Source: Candidatus Rokuibacteriota bacterium
GTDB lineage: Bacteria; Methylomirabilota; Methylomirabilia; Rokubacteriales; CSP1-6
Assembly: GCA_003221515.1 (NCBI GenBank)
Contig: QHSI01000008.1
Span: 1-39,923, forward strand
Reading direction: 5' to 3'
DNA: 39,923 nucleotides
The translations under genes were made by a program, and so were the position numbers. The notes under the pieces are model-generated. The model saw only the letters and a list, made by a program, of their open reading frames with translations. It was not told where the DNA came from and ran no database searches. This document shows positions 8,244 to 16,678 of this stretch, one piece after another. How positions within the stretch are numbered: position 1 is the first letter of the stretch; every line of letters starts with the position of its first letter.

Positions 8244-8384
8244 ATGACGAAGGTTTGGACCAGCATCGTCGTCGTGGCGGCAATCATCGGGTCGTTCCTG
8301 CTCGTGGCGCCGGTCATCGAGTCGGTCTCGAGCTCGACGCAATACTTCCAGGCGGTCGGCACCGCTGACGGTGGAGGCGACTAA
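8244..8384 (+). CDS. 46-residue membrane peptide, first gene of the sigma-54 operon
   Basis: ATG 8244 to TAA 8382-8384 encodes 46 residues and is easy to miss because of its length. A strong ribosome-binding site (GGAGGAGAGG, 8231-8240) sits four bases before the ATG. Third codon positions are mostly G or C. The product has a short N-terminus (MTKVW), one hydrophobic helix (SIVVVAAIIGSFLLVAPVI, about residues 7-25) and a polar tail rich in Ser, Gln and Gly ending GGGD. That is the layout of a single-pass membrane peptide or an uncleaved secreted peptide. It is the first gene after the sigma-54 promoter and is followed by a strong hairpin at 8406. I do not recognise the family. It could be a sensor accessory, a signal, or a membrane-stress peptide; none of these can be chosen from sequence. 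Confidence 0.75.
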   Translation: MTKVWTSIVVVAAIIGSFLLVAPVIESVSSSTQYFQAVGTADGGGD

Positions 8385-8397
8385 CACTCGTACGGGA

Positions 8398-10050
8398 ATG
8401 AGAGCGAAGGGGGGCATCAGGCCCCCCTTCTGGCTCGCCCTTCTCCTCGGTGTGCCGGTGTGCGCCGGCGCTCTGGTGTCGTTTCTCGTCGGAGAGCCGG
8501 TCAAGCACGCCTCGGTCGTGGCGAGCCAGCTCGAGGACACCGAGCGATCGTATCGGCGACCGCTGGCCCACGACCCCGAGACGCTCGATCCGGCGCGGAT
8601 CACCGATGTCTACAGTCGCTCGGTCGCGAACCAGATCTTTGACGGCCTCGTGTACTTCGACGCGACGGTCAACGTCGGTCCGGCGCTCGCGGAGTTCTGG
8701 CGAAGCTCGCGCGACAACCTGACGTGGACCTTCAATCTCCGGAAGAACGTGAAATTCCACCACGGGCGGGAGCTGGTGGCGGACGACGTCGTGTTCTCGC
8801 TGATACGTCTGCTCGATCCGAAGACCGGCTCGAGCGTGTCCGAGCTGTTCATGAACGTCCGCGGCGCGCGTGAGTTCGCGGACGGCAAGGCGAAGACGGT
8901 CTCAGGGCTCGTCGCCCTCGACCGCCACACGGTCCGGATCTCGCTGAACGCCGTGCACTCAGCGTTCGTCTCGTTGCTCGCGGTCGGGCAGGCGAAGATC
9001 CTGCCGCGGGACATCGTGGAGGCGCGCGGCGACGCGTTCGGCGTGCAGCCGATCGGCACCGGCCCGTTTCGGTTCCTCCGCTGGGACCGCGGAAAGGAGC
9101 TGGTCCTCACCGCGAACCCGACCTACTTCCAGGCGCCGCCGAAGCTGTCGCGCCTGGTCTTCCGGATCTTTCCGGGTGACCAGCGCCACGCCATGGACGA
9201 CGAGTTTCGGAGGGGCAACCTCGAGGACGCGCCGATCCCGCCGGGTGCCGACCGGGCGCGTCTGGCGCAGGATCCCGCGCACGTCTACGTGAAGCGTCCG
9301 ATGAACAGCGTGCGCTTCTACGGGTTCAACACCCGGATCAAGCCGCTCAACGACCGGCGGGTGCGGCAAGCCATCAGCCATGCGATCGATCGCGAGACGA
9401 TCATCCAGGACGTGTACCCGGGCCAGTACGTGCTCGCCAACGGGGTCATCCCGCCGACGATGCTCGGCTACAATCGGGCACTCGCCGGCTATTCCTATGA
9501 CCCGGCGCGGGCCCGCGAGCTGCTCGCCCAGGCGGGCTATCCCGGAGGTCGCGGGCTCGGACCGCTGGTCATCTGGTCGAGTGTCAAGCGCGACGACATC
9601 CTCCGAGAGCACGAGCTGATCAGGAAGTCGCTGGCGACGGTTGGCGTCCCCGTCGAGATCCGTTACCTGACGGATTGGCCGACCTTCTCGAAGATGATCG
9701 ACGAGGGCAAGCTGCCGATCTTCCTCTACGCCTGGTACGCCGACGTTCCCGACCCCGACAACTTTCTCGGCTGGTTGTTCCATTCGCGAGGGCCGCGCAA
9801 CTTCTTCGGGTACCGGAACGCCGAGGTCGACCGGCTCCTGATGGGCGCTCGGACCGCGGGCGACGTCCAACTCCGCGTCGACCAGTATCGGAAAGCCGAG
9901 CAGCTGATCCTCGAAGACGCGCCGATCGTGCCGATCTTCCACCACACGTACGAGCGGCTCTTCCAAACCTACGTGCGGAACGTCGAGGTGAGCGGCCTGG
10001 GCGACGCCTACATCCCGTTTCGGAAGATCTGGCTGGAGCGCGCGCGATGA
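8398..10050 (+). CDS. Membrane-anchored family-5 (peptide/nickel type) solute-binding protein
   Basis: About 550 residues from ATG 8398 (a GTG at 8371 would overlap the peptide gene). A hydrophobic segment (WLALLLGVPVCAGALVSFLV, about 11-30) has no convincing lipobox or cleavage site and probably stays as a membrane anchor. The SBP_bac_5 fold follows, with family landmarks around DPETLDPARITDVYSR, TWTFNLRKNVKFHHGRE, VADDVVFSL, IGTGPFRF, DRRVRQAISHAID and DNFLGWLFHS. Such proteins bind oligopeptides, nickel complexes or similar ligands in the periplasm. No permease or ATPase gene is nearby. The gene overlaps the following kinase gene by four bases (ATGA), which suggests that ligand sensing with the kinase is its main job (inference). 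Confidence 0.9.
   Translation: MRAKGGIRPPFWLALLLGVPVCAGALVSFLVGEPVKHASVVASQLEDTERSYRRPLAHDPETLDPARITDVYSRSVANQIFDGLVYFDATVNVGPALAEFWRSSRDNLTWTFNLRKNVKFHHGRELVADDVVFSLIRLLDPKTGSSVSELFMNVRGAREFADGKAKTVSGLVALDRHTVRISLNAVHSAFVSLLAVGQAKILPRDIVEARGDAFGVQPIGTGPFRFLRWDRGKELVLTANPTYFQAPPKLSRLVFRIFPGDQRHAMDDEFRRGNLEDAPIPPGADRARLAQDPAHVYVKRPMNSVRFYGFNTRIKPLNDRRVRQAISHAIDRETIIQDVYPGQYVLANGVIPPTMLGYNRALAGYSYDPARARELLAQAGYPGGRGLGPLVIWSSVKRDDILREHELIRKSLATVGVPVEIRYLTDWPTFSKMIDEGKLPIFLYAWYADVPDPDNFLGWLFHSRGPRNFFGYRNAEVDRLLMGARTAGDVQLRVDQYRKAEQLILEDAPIVPIFHHTYERLFQTYVRNVEVSGLGDAYIPFRKIWLERAR
8406..8430 (+). terminator. Strong hairpin between the peptide ORF and the SBP reading frame (attenuator candidate)
   Basis: GAAGGGGGGC (8406-8415) and GCCCCCCTTC (8421-8430) pair perfectly over 10 bp with loop ATCAG. 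It begins 22 bases after the peptide stop and lies within the first codons of the SBP gene. The shape (A/G-rich left base, C-rich then T-containing right base) is terminator-like, but the T-run is short. It could end most transcripts after the peptide gene and let a fraction read into the SBP and kinase genes. Confidence 0.5.
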
Positions 10051-11945
10051 GGCCGCGCTCGCTGCGGGCCAAGCTGCTCCTGGGCACGTTCCTGGTGATC
10101 GCCCTGGTGATGACGGCTGTCTTCGTGGTGGTCGAGCACCGCCAGAGCGCGGCGATCGTCATCGAGGTCCAGCGCCGCGGCGAAGTGCTGGCGCGCAGCC
10201 TGGCGACGATCTCTCACGCCCCGATCCTGCTCTACAACTTCACCGCGCTCGAGCAGAACGTGGTGCGGGTCGCCGAGGAGCCCGACGTGGTGTACGCGTT
10301 CATTCTCGACGCCGACGGGACGGTCGCGGCCCACAGCAGGCACCCCGAGCGGGTGGGACTCTCCCTCAAGGGCGGTGTGCACGAGCGCGCCGCCCGCGCG
10401 GTCGAGCCCCTGACCCAGGAGACCGTCACCAGCGCGGGCGAAGCGGTCTTCGACTTCGCAGTGCCGGTGATGGTGGAGGACCGCAAGTGGGGCACCGTCC
10501 GTCTCGGCCTCTCCAAGCGCCGGATGGAAGCTGAGATCTTGCGGACGCGGCTCGAGCTGGGGGTCCTGACCCTCGCGACGCTGCTGGTCGGCGGCGTGGC
10601 CGCGGCGCTGGTGGCCCGGCGGATCGCCCGCCCGGTGCAGCTGCTCGCCGAAGGGGCCGCCGCCATCTCGCGCGGAGAGCTCTATCAGCGGATCGAGCCG
10701 TCGACCGCCGACGAGCTGGGCCGTCTCGCCGCCGCGTTCAACCACATGGCGGTGCAGCTGCTGCAGCAGCGGCGGGCCCTGGAGGAAGCGCACGACGGGC
10801 TCCGGCAGAAGTTCGAGGAGCTGATCGACCTCAAGAGCTACACCGACAACATCCTGGGCTCGCTCACCAATGGCATCGTGACGATCGACCTCGGCGGCCG
10901 CATCGTCACGCTGAACCCGGCGGCCGAGCAGTTGACGGGCTTCTTCCGCGGCGAGGCGGCCGGCCGCTACTGCACCGAGCTCTTCGCCCACACGCCCGAG
11001 GTCAGCGATCTCCTGACCGACACGCTGGCCAGCCACGCACCGCTCACGAGCGTGCCGCTCACGCTGCGGCGGCGGAACGGCAGCTCGCTGCCGATCGAGC
11101 TCAGCACGGCCCCACTCAGGGGCGCCGAGGGCAAGGCCCTCGGCGTGGTCGCCATCCTGCGCGACGTGACGCTCGTCCGCCAGCTGGAGAACGATCTGCG
11201 GCGCTCGGATCGGCTGGCGGCCCTCGGGACGCTCGCGGCCGGGCTCGCGCACGAGATCAAGAACCCGCTCACCTCGTTGCTCACGTTCAGCAAACATCTC
11301 GAGCGGAAGTTCGACGACCAGAACTTCCGTGCCCGGTTCGGCAGCGTCGTGCCGCGCGAGCTGGAGCGGATCAACGGCATCGTCGAGCGGCTGCTCGAGC
11401 TGGCGCGGCCAGCGCGGGTCAGCTTCACCCTGGTGAGGCTGCCGGAGTTGCTCGAGCGCGCCCTCGAGCTCTACGGCGACCAGCTCGATGAGCGGGGGAT
11501 CGACGTCGTGCGCGAGTACGCGCGCGACGTGCCACAGATCCAGGCCGACAAGGAGGCCCTCTATCGCGTCTTCGTCAACCTCGTCGCCAACGCGATCGAC
11601 GCGATGCCGAGCGGCGGCCAGCTCACGGTGCGCGCCGGCTGGGCGGCCTCCGGCGACCCGCTGTCGCCGCCAGCGCGCCGGCGGTCGACCAACCGCGTGA
11701 AGGTGGAGATCGAGGACACCGGGGTCGGGATCGAGCCGTCGGAGACGGAGCGCATCTTCAACCCGTTCTATACGACGCGCGACAGCGGCACCGGGCTCGG
11801 CCTGGCGCTGGCGCACAAGGTCGTCCAGGACCACGGCGGGGTGATCAGCTTCAAGAGCACGCCCCGCGTCGGCACGACGTTCACGATCGTCCTGTCGCTC
11901 GTCGCCGAGCCGCCGGCCTCCGCCGACGAGGCGGTGGGCCGATGA
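10047..11945 (+). CDS. Membrane sensor histidine kinase (NtrB-like, Cache-HAMP-PAS-HisKA-HATPase)
   Basis: 632 residues from ATG 10047, whose bases overlap the SBP stop (ATGA). Transmembrane helix 1 (about 11-31) is followed by a periplasmic region of about 135 residues that resembles a single Cache sensor. Helix 2 (about 170-190) leads to HAMP (RIARPVQLLAEGAAAIS), then a PAS domain (about 260-375). The HisKA box is LAAGLAHEIKNPLTSLL with phosphorylatable His402. The ATPase domain shows NLVANAIDAMPSGG, DTGVGIEPSE and GTGLGLALAHKVV. The H-box type (HEIKNPL) is that of kinases paired with NtrC regulators, and the NtrC-type gene at 6639 fits as target. Confidence 0.95.
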   Translation: MRPRSLRAKLLLGTFLVIALVMTAVFVVVEHRQSAAIVIEVQRRGEVLARSLATISHAPILLYNFTALEQNVVRVAEEPDVVYAFILDADGTVAAHSRHPERVGLSLKGGVHERAARAVEPLTQETVTSAGEAVFDFAVPVMVEDRKWGTVRLGLSKRRMEAEILRTRLELGVLTLATLLVGGVAAALVARRIARPVQLLAEGAAAISRGELYQRIEPSTADELGRLAAAFNHMAVQLLQQRRALEEAHDGLRQKFEELIDLKSYTDNILGSLTNGIVTIDLGGRIVTLNPAAEQLTGFFRGEAAGRYCTELFAHTPEVSDLLTDTLASHAPLTSVPLTLRRRNGSSLPIELSTAPLRGAEGKALGVVAILRDVTLVRQLENDLRRSDRLAALGTLAAGLAHEIKNPLTSLLTFSKHLERKFDDQNFRARFGSVVPRELERINGIVERLLELARPARVSFTLVRLPELLERALELYGDQLDERGIDVVREYARDVPQIQADKEALYRVFVNLVANAIDAMPSGGQLTVRAGWAASGDPLSPPARRRSTNRVKVEIEDTGVGIEPSETERIFNPFYTTRDSGTGLGLALAHKVVQDHGGVISFKSTPRVGTTFTIVLSLVAEPPASADEAVGR

Positions 11946-13069
11946 CCGCGGAGGGCGGCGAAGTCTCCGGGGCCGGCGCGGTCAGCCTCGAGCAAGCGCT
12001 GGCCGACAACGCGACTCTGCGGCGACACGCCAGCAGCGTCGCTCACGACTTCAACAACCTGCTCGCGGTCATCAGCGGCTACACCGAGCTGATGCTGAGG
12101 CGCCTGCGGCCGGACGATCCGATGCGGCGCAACGCGGAGGCGATCAAGCGCGCCGCCGAGTGGGGTGCCGCGCTCGCCCAACAAGCTTTGGCCGGAAGCC
12201 GGCAGCCGCCACCGGCGCCGTCGCCCATGGACCTGAACCAGCTGGTCACCAACGTGACGCGTGTGCTCCAGCCGGTACTCGGCGACACCATCGAGCTCAC
12301 GACCCGACTCGCGCCCGGCCTGGCGCGCGTCAGCGTGAACGCGCACCAGATCGGCCAGGTGATCATGAACCTGGTGGTCAACGCGCGCGACGCGATGCCG
12401 GATGGCGGCCGTATCGTCATCGAGACCGCCAACGTGGGTCAGGTCGTCATGCTCTCGGTGAGCGACACCGGATCCGGCATGGACGACGAGACCCGCGCGC
12501 GGCTGTTCGAGCCGTACTTCACGACCAAGGAGCCGGGGCGCGGCACTGGGCTCGGTCTGGCGACGGTCCACGACATCGTCACGCAGTTCGGCGGGCAGAT
12601 TAGCGTGTTGAGCGACGCGGGGAGCGGCTCGACCTTCAAGATCTATCTGCCCCGGGTGGACGAGACGGTCGCGCCCGCCGGCGCGCCCGGGCGGTCGGCC
12701 GGAGCCCAGACCGTTCTCGTGGTCGACGACGAGTCCGAGGTCCGCGATCTGATCCGCGAGATCCTCGAGCTCCAGGACTACGTCGTTCTCGAGGCCGGTG
12801 ACCGGGAGAGCGCGTTCGCGCTCGCCGGACGTCACGCCGGCGCCATCGATCTGATGGTAGTCGACGCGGGCGTGCCGCCGATGCTGGCCGACGAGTGGGT
12901 CAAGCGCGTGCGGGTCACCCGGCCGGCCATCAAGGTGATCTACGTGTCGGGCTATCTCAGCGACGAAGGGTCGATGGACGCGCCGACCCTCGGCCCGCTG
13001 CTCCAGAAGCCGTTCACGGTCGGCGCCTTCACGAAGCTGGTCCGTCTCGTGCTCGGCGGAACCCCCTAG
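11942..13069 (+). CDS. Soluble hybrid histidine kinase with C-terminal receiver domain
   Basis: 375 residues with no membrane segment. It starts with a short tail, then the HisKA-like box SSVAHDFNNLLAVISGY with His35, an ATPase domain (NLVVNARDAMPDGG, DTGSGMDDET, GTGLGLATV) and a receiver domain from about 255. The receiver keeps the acidic pair (VVDDESE), phosphoacceptor Asp308 in VVDAGVPP and the Lys of QKPF. ATG overlaps the stop of the preceding kinase by four bases. A cytoplasmic kinase of this type often feeds or drains phosphate within a phosphorelay. Here it would work with the membrane kinase and the NtrC-type regulator (inference). Confidence 0.93.
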   Translation: MTAEGGEVSGAGAVSLEQALADNATLRRHASSVAHDFNNLLAVISGYTELMLRRLRPDDPMRRNAEAIKRAAEWGAALAQQALAGSRQPPPAPSPMDLNQLVTNVTRVLQPVLGDTIELTTRLAPGLARVSVNAHQIGQVIMNLVVNARDAMPDGGRIVIETANVGQVVMLSVSDTGSGMDDETRARLFEPYFTTKEPGRGTGLGLATVHDIVTQFGGQISVLSDAGSGSTFKIYLPRVDETVAPAGAPGRSAGAQTVLVVDDESEVRDLIREILELQDYVVLEAGDRESAFALAGRHAGAIDLMVVDAGVPPMLADEWVKRVRVTRPAIKVIYVSGYLSDEGSMDAPTLGPLLQKPFTVGAFTKLVRLVLGGTP

Positions 13070-13074
13070 GCCGG

Positions 13075-14136
13075 TCACCGGAACCGCGGCATGACCTCGC
13101 GGGCGAAGAGCTCCATGGAGCGCCGCACGCGCTCCTGAGGCAAGCCGCCGAAGTTCATCCAGCACAGCACCTCGCCGACGCCCAGGCGCCGGAACTCCTC
13201 GATCCGGTCGGCCACGGTGTCGGGCGAGCCGACGGCCAGAGTCTCGGCGACGAGCTGCTCCCAGGTGATCGTGCCGAACCGCTCGGCCATCGCCTGGAAG
13301 CCCGGCTGCAACAGTGGATGCACGCGGTCCATCCGTTCGGGGAGCAGGAAGCGGCGCAGCGCCTCCTGGTACCACATCTCGGCGTCGCGAGCCTCGGCCT
13401 GCGCCGCGGCGTCGGTCGGAGCCACGTAGACGTGGCGCGACACCCCCCAGCGGTTCAGGAGGCTCGCGATGTCGCCGGCGGTCCGGCCAGCTTTCTCGCA
13501 CGCCTTGACGTACGTGTCCCGCGTCTTGGCGAGCTGCTCGGCCGGCCCGCGCAGCAGCGAGTTGAGCATCGGCACCCCCCGCAGCGCGGTCGCCTCGATC
13601 GTGTCCGGGCTCGTGCACACGACGTAGATCGGCGGATGCGGCCGCTGGAGCGGCTTCGGGATGACCCGGACCTCGGGGATCGTGAAGTGGCGACCTTCGA
13701 AGGAGAACCGCTCGGCCGTCCACGCCTTGACGATGATCGCCAGGCTCTCGTCGAAGCGCTCGCGGTTCTCGATCTGGGGCACGCGATAACCCTCGAACTC
13801 CACCGGACGATTTCCGCGCCCCACGCCGACGTCCAGGCGCCCCTCGCTCAGGATGTCGACCATCGCCAGCTCCTCGGCGAGGCGCACCGGATCGTGGAAC
13901 GGCAGGATCGCGGCAGCCAGGCCGATGCGTACACGTCGCGTCCGCATGGCGGCGGCCGCGGCCAGAACCGCCGGCGAGACGGAGAGGCCGTAGTCGATGA
14001 AGTGGTGCTCGGTCAGCCAGATACTGTCGAAGCCAAGCTCCTCGGTCCACATCATCTGCTCGATCTCGTGCCGGATGACGTCGGGATGGCCGACCGCTGG
14101 AGGAGCCTGGAGGAAGTAGTAGGTTCCGAAGCGCAT
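13075..14136 (-). CDS. LLM-class flavin-dependent oxidoreductase (luciferase-like)
   Basis: 353 residues starting at ATG 14136 (MRFGTYYFLQAPPAV); the frame stays open further upstream only because the DNA is GC-rich. It has the TIM-barrel luciferase-like pattern: EELGFDSIWLTEHHFIDYG near residue 40, GLAAAILPFHDPVRLAEELAMVD, GRLDVGVGRGNRPVEFEGY, and PHPPIYVVCTSPDT. These enzymes use FMN or F420 to oxidise or reduce varied organic compounds; substrate is unknown. It is convergent with the hybrid-kinase gene with only five bases between the two stops. Confidence 0.92.
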   Translation of the reverse strand: MRFGTYYFLQAPPAVGHPDVIRHEIEQMMWTEELGFDSIWLTEHHFIDYGLSVSPAVLAAAAAMRTRRVRIGLAAAILPFHDPVRLAEELAMVDILSEGRLDVGVGRGNRPVEFEGYRVPQIENRERFDESLAIIVKAWTAERFSFEGRHFTIPEVRVIPKPLQRPHPPIYVVCTSPDTIEATALRGVPMLNSLLRGPAEQLAKTRDTYVKACEKAGRTAGDIASLLNRWGVSRHVYVAPTDAAAQAEARDAEMWYQEALRRFLLPERMDRVHPLLQPGFQAMAERFGTITWEQLVAETLAVGSPDTVADRIEEFRRLGVGEVLCWMNFGGLPQERVRRSMELFAREVMPRFR

Positions 14137-14156
14137 CGGAGTCGAATCTAGCGCAT

Positions 14157-14894
14157 CTACTCGTGAAAATCGACCAGTAGCGCCGCGTGATCGCTCGGCG
14201 CTCCTTTGCGTCCGCGTCGCGTTCCGGCCCACACGTGCGCCGCGTCCCGCAGGCGCTCCAGCAGCGCGGCATTGACGAACGCCTGATCGATTCGGAAGCC
14301 GTTCTGGCCGTTGGGCGAGTACCACGTGTAGGCGCGCGCTTCGGCGCGCAGGTGACGGAAGGCGTCGAGCCAGCCGCAGCCGGCGAGGGAGTCGATCCAG
14401 CCCTCCTCGCGCGCGCTGAACACGGGCGTTTCCTCGTCGAGCCCGCGCCGGCCGGAGTTCGTGTCCCCGAGGAAGAGGGCCGGCCCCAGGCGCCAGCGAC
14501 GGGCGCACGCCAGCACCGAGTCGAGGAACAGGTACTTGCGCCCGGTCACGCGGTTCGGCACGTGCATGGCGCCCAGCAGGAGCGGGCGCGGCGCGTTCAC
14601 GGAGACCAGCAGCCACCGACCCGGCTCGCGCGGCTGAGCCCTGAGGCGCAGGGGACTCACCGGCCATCGAGCGGCGACCAGCAGGGCGTTGGCCCTCGGG
14701 TTTCGGCGACTCGCGCTCGTGCACTGGTGCGACAGTCCGTGCGAGGCGAGCGAGCGGGCGAGCTCGAGGCTGGGGGGCGTGGCGCGGAACTCGGAGAGAA
14801 CGACCGCGTCCGGGGCCCAGCGCTCGAGGTACCGCGAGATGCGCCCGACGCGCTGACCGCCACCGGCCCGGATGTTCCAGGCAACGATGCGCAT
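14157..14894 (-). CDS. Endonuclease/exonuclease/phosphatase (EEP) family protein
   Basis: 245 residues. It begins MRIVAWNIRAGGG, the first EEP motif with the catalytic Asn. Other motifs are the metal-binding Glu in VVLSEFRA, GAMHVPN, FLGDTNSGRRG (Asp and Asn of the active site), NGFRIDQAFV and the final SDHAALLVDF with the catalytic Asp-His. No signal peptide is visible, so it is probably cytoplasmic. Substrate could be DNA, RNA or a phosphoester; sequence alone does not decide. It follows the cinA-type gene by eight bases on the same strand, so the two may be co-transcribed. Confidence 0.9.
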   Translation of the reverse strand: MRIVAWNIRAGGGQRVGRISRYLERWAPDAVVLSEFRATPPSLELARSLASHGLSHQCTSASRRNPRANALLVAARWPVSPLRLRAQPREPGRWLLVSVNAPRPLLLGAMHVPNRVTGRKYLFLDSVLACARRWRLGPALFLGDTNSGRRGLDEETPVFSAREEGWIDSLAGCGWLDAFRHLRAEARAYTWYSPNGQNGFRIDQAFVNAALLERLRDAAHVWAGTRRGRKGAPSDHAALLVDFHE

Positions 14895-14902
14895 CGGCAG
14901 GC

Positions 14903-15391
14903 TCAGCGGGACTTACGTAGCGACGTCTCCAGCAGGTCGAGGGCGGCCTTCGTGAACGCCCACATGTTCTTTTCGCGATCGCCGTGCCCGGTCTCCACCG
15001 TGATCGCGCGCTCGACCGGCCCCGCCACCGCGATGCACGCGTGGCCGGCCGCGTCGCCGTACCGGTTGCCGGTCGGGCCGCTGGCGCCCGTCTCGGCCAA
15101 CCCCCACGTGGCGCCCAGGAGCTCGCGGATCATCCGCGCCTTGACGAGCGCGTACGCCTCGGTGCTCGACCGGATCCCTTTGACCGAGTCGTCCGTCACG
15201 CGCAGCAGCGCACGCCGCGCCGCCTGGGTGTAGATGACGCCGCCGCCCAGGAAGTACGCGGAGGCGCCGGGCACGGCGAGCAGCGCGGCCGAGATCAATC
15301 CGCCCGCGGACGACTCCGCGACACCGATCGTCTCCTTGCGCTCTTTCAGCAACGCCCCGAGTGCCGCAGCCATCGTCGTCAGCTCGTTCAT
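14903..15391 (-). CDS. CinA C-terminal family protein (nicotinamide-nucleotide amidohydrolase type)
   Basis: 162 residues, the length of stand-alone CinA C-terminal (PncC-like) proteins. The family motif appears as VAESSAGGLISAALLAVPGA (near residues 24-43), followed by YFLGGGVIYT and GLAETGASGPTGN. Classical members have ESCTGG; the ESSAGG form seen here is a known variant. PncC converts NMN to nicotinic acid mononucleotide in the pyridine nucleotide salvage cycle; whether this variant keeps that activity is not certain. Confidence 0.85.
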   Translation of the reverse strand: MNELTTMAAALGALLKERKETIGVAESSAGGLISAALLAVPGASAYFLGGGVIYTQAARRALLRVTDDSVKGIRSSTEAYALVKARMIRELLGATWGLAETGASGPTGNRYGDAAGHACIAVAGPVERAITVETGHGDREKNMWAFTKAALDLLETSLRKSR

Positions 15392-15429
15392 GACGCTGCG
15401 ACCTTAGGTGCAGGGCGTGAGCTTGTCAA

Positions 15430-15462
15430 GCGGATCGGCGGATCGGATCGGCGGATCGGTGG
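15430..15462. repeat. Short CGGATCGG tandem repeat
   Basis: The 8-mer CGGATCGG occurs three times in about 33 bases of the spacer between the cinA-type gene and the sigma-54 regulator gene (with further overlapping partial copies). It has no obvious coding role and may be a slippage product. Confidence 0.7.
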
Positions 15463-15497
15463 AGGCTGGGGCGAACGAACGACGGACGATCGAGCGG

Positions 15498-16553
<1,056 letters not shown>

Positions 16554-16630
16554 GTGCCTTAGTCCATGCTATGAGAATGCCAGAAATCGCCACGTGTAAC
16601 TGCTTGATTTATCTATCCTGCCATTGCATG

Positions 16631-16678
16631 GTACACCACAAGTGGTCAGGAACTGTACGCCCCAAGCGGTCAGGAACT
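16631..16678. repeat. Two tandem 24-bp repeats at the 3' end of the kinase gene
   Basis: Unit 1 (16631-16654) and unit 2 (16655-16678) agree at 21 of 24 positions; both contain GGTCAGGAACT. The kinase stop codon lies inside unit 2. The surrounding 100 bases are clearly less GC-rich than the neighbouring genes. Short tandem terminal repeats of this kind occur at ends of some insertion sequences (for example the IS21 type), so this may be a remnant; no transposase is present. Confidence 0.6.

Noticed and set aside
9675-10046. Extension of the membrane kinase upstream of 10047
   Set aside because: This part is an out-of-frame shadow of the SBP gene; ATG 10047 overlaps the SBP stop and gives a normal kinase N-terminus.
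16554-16600. Possible sigma-54 promoter before the receiver-less activator (TGGCGATTTCTGGCAT, minus strand)
   Set aside because: The GG to GC spacing is nine bases rather than ten, and no dyads are nearby.
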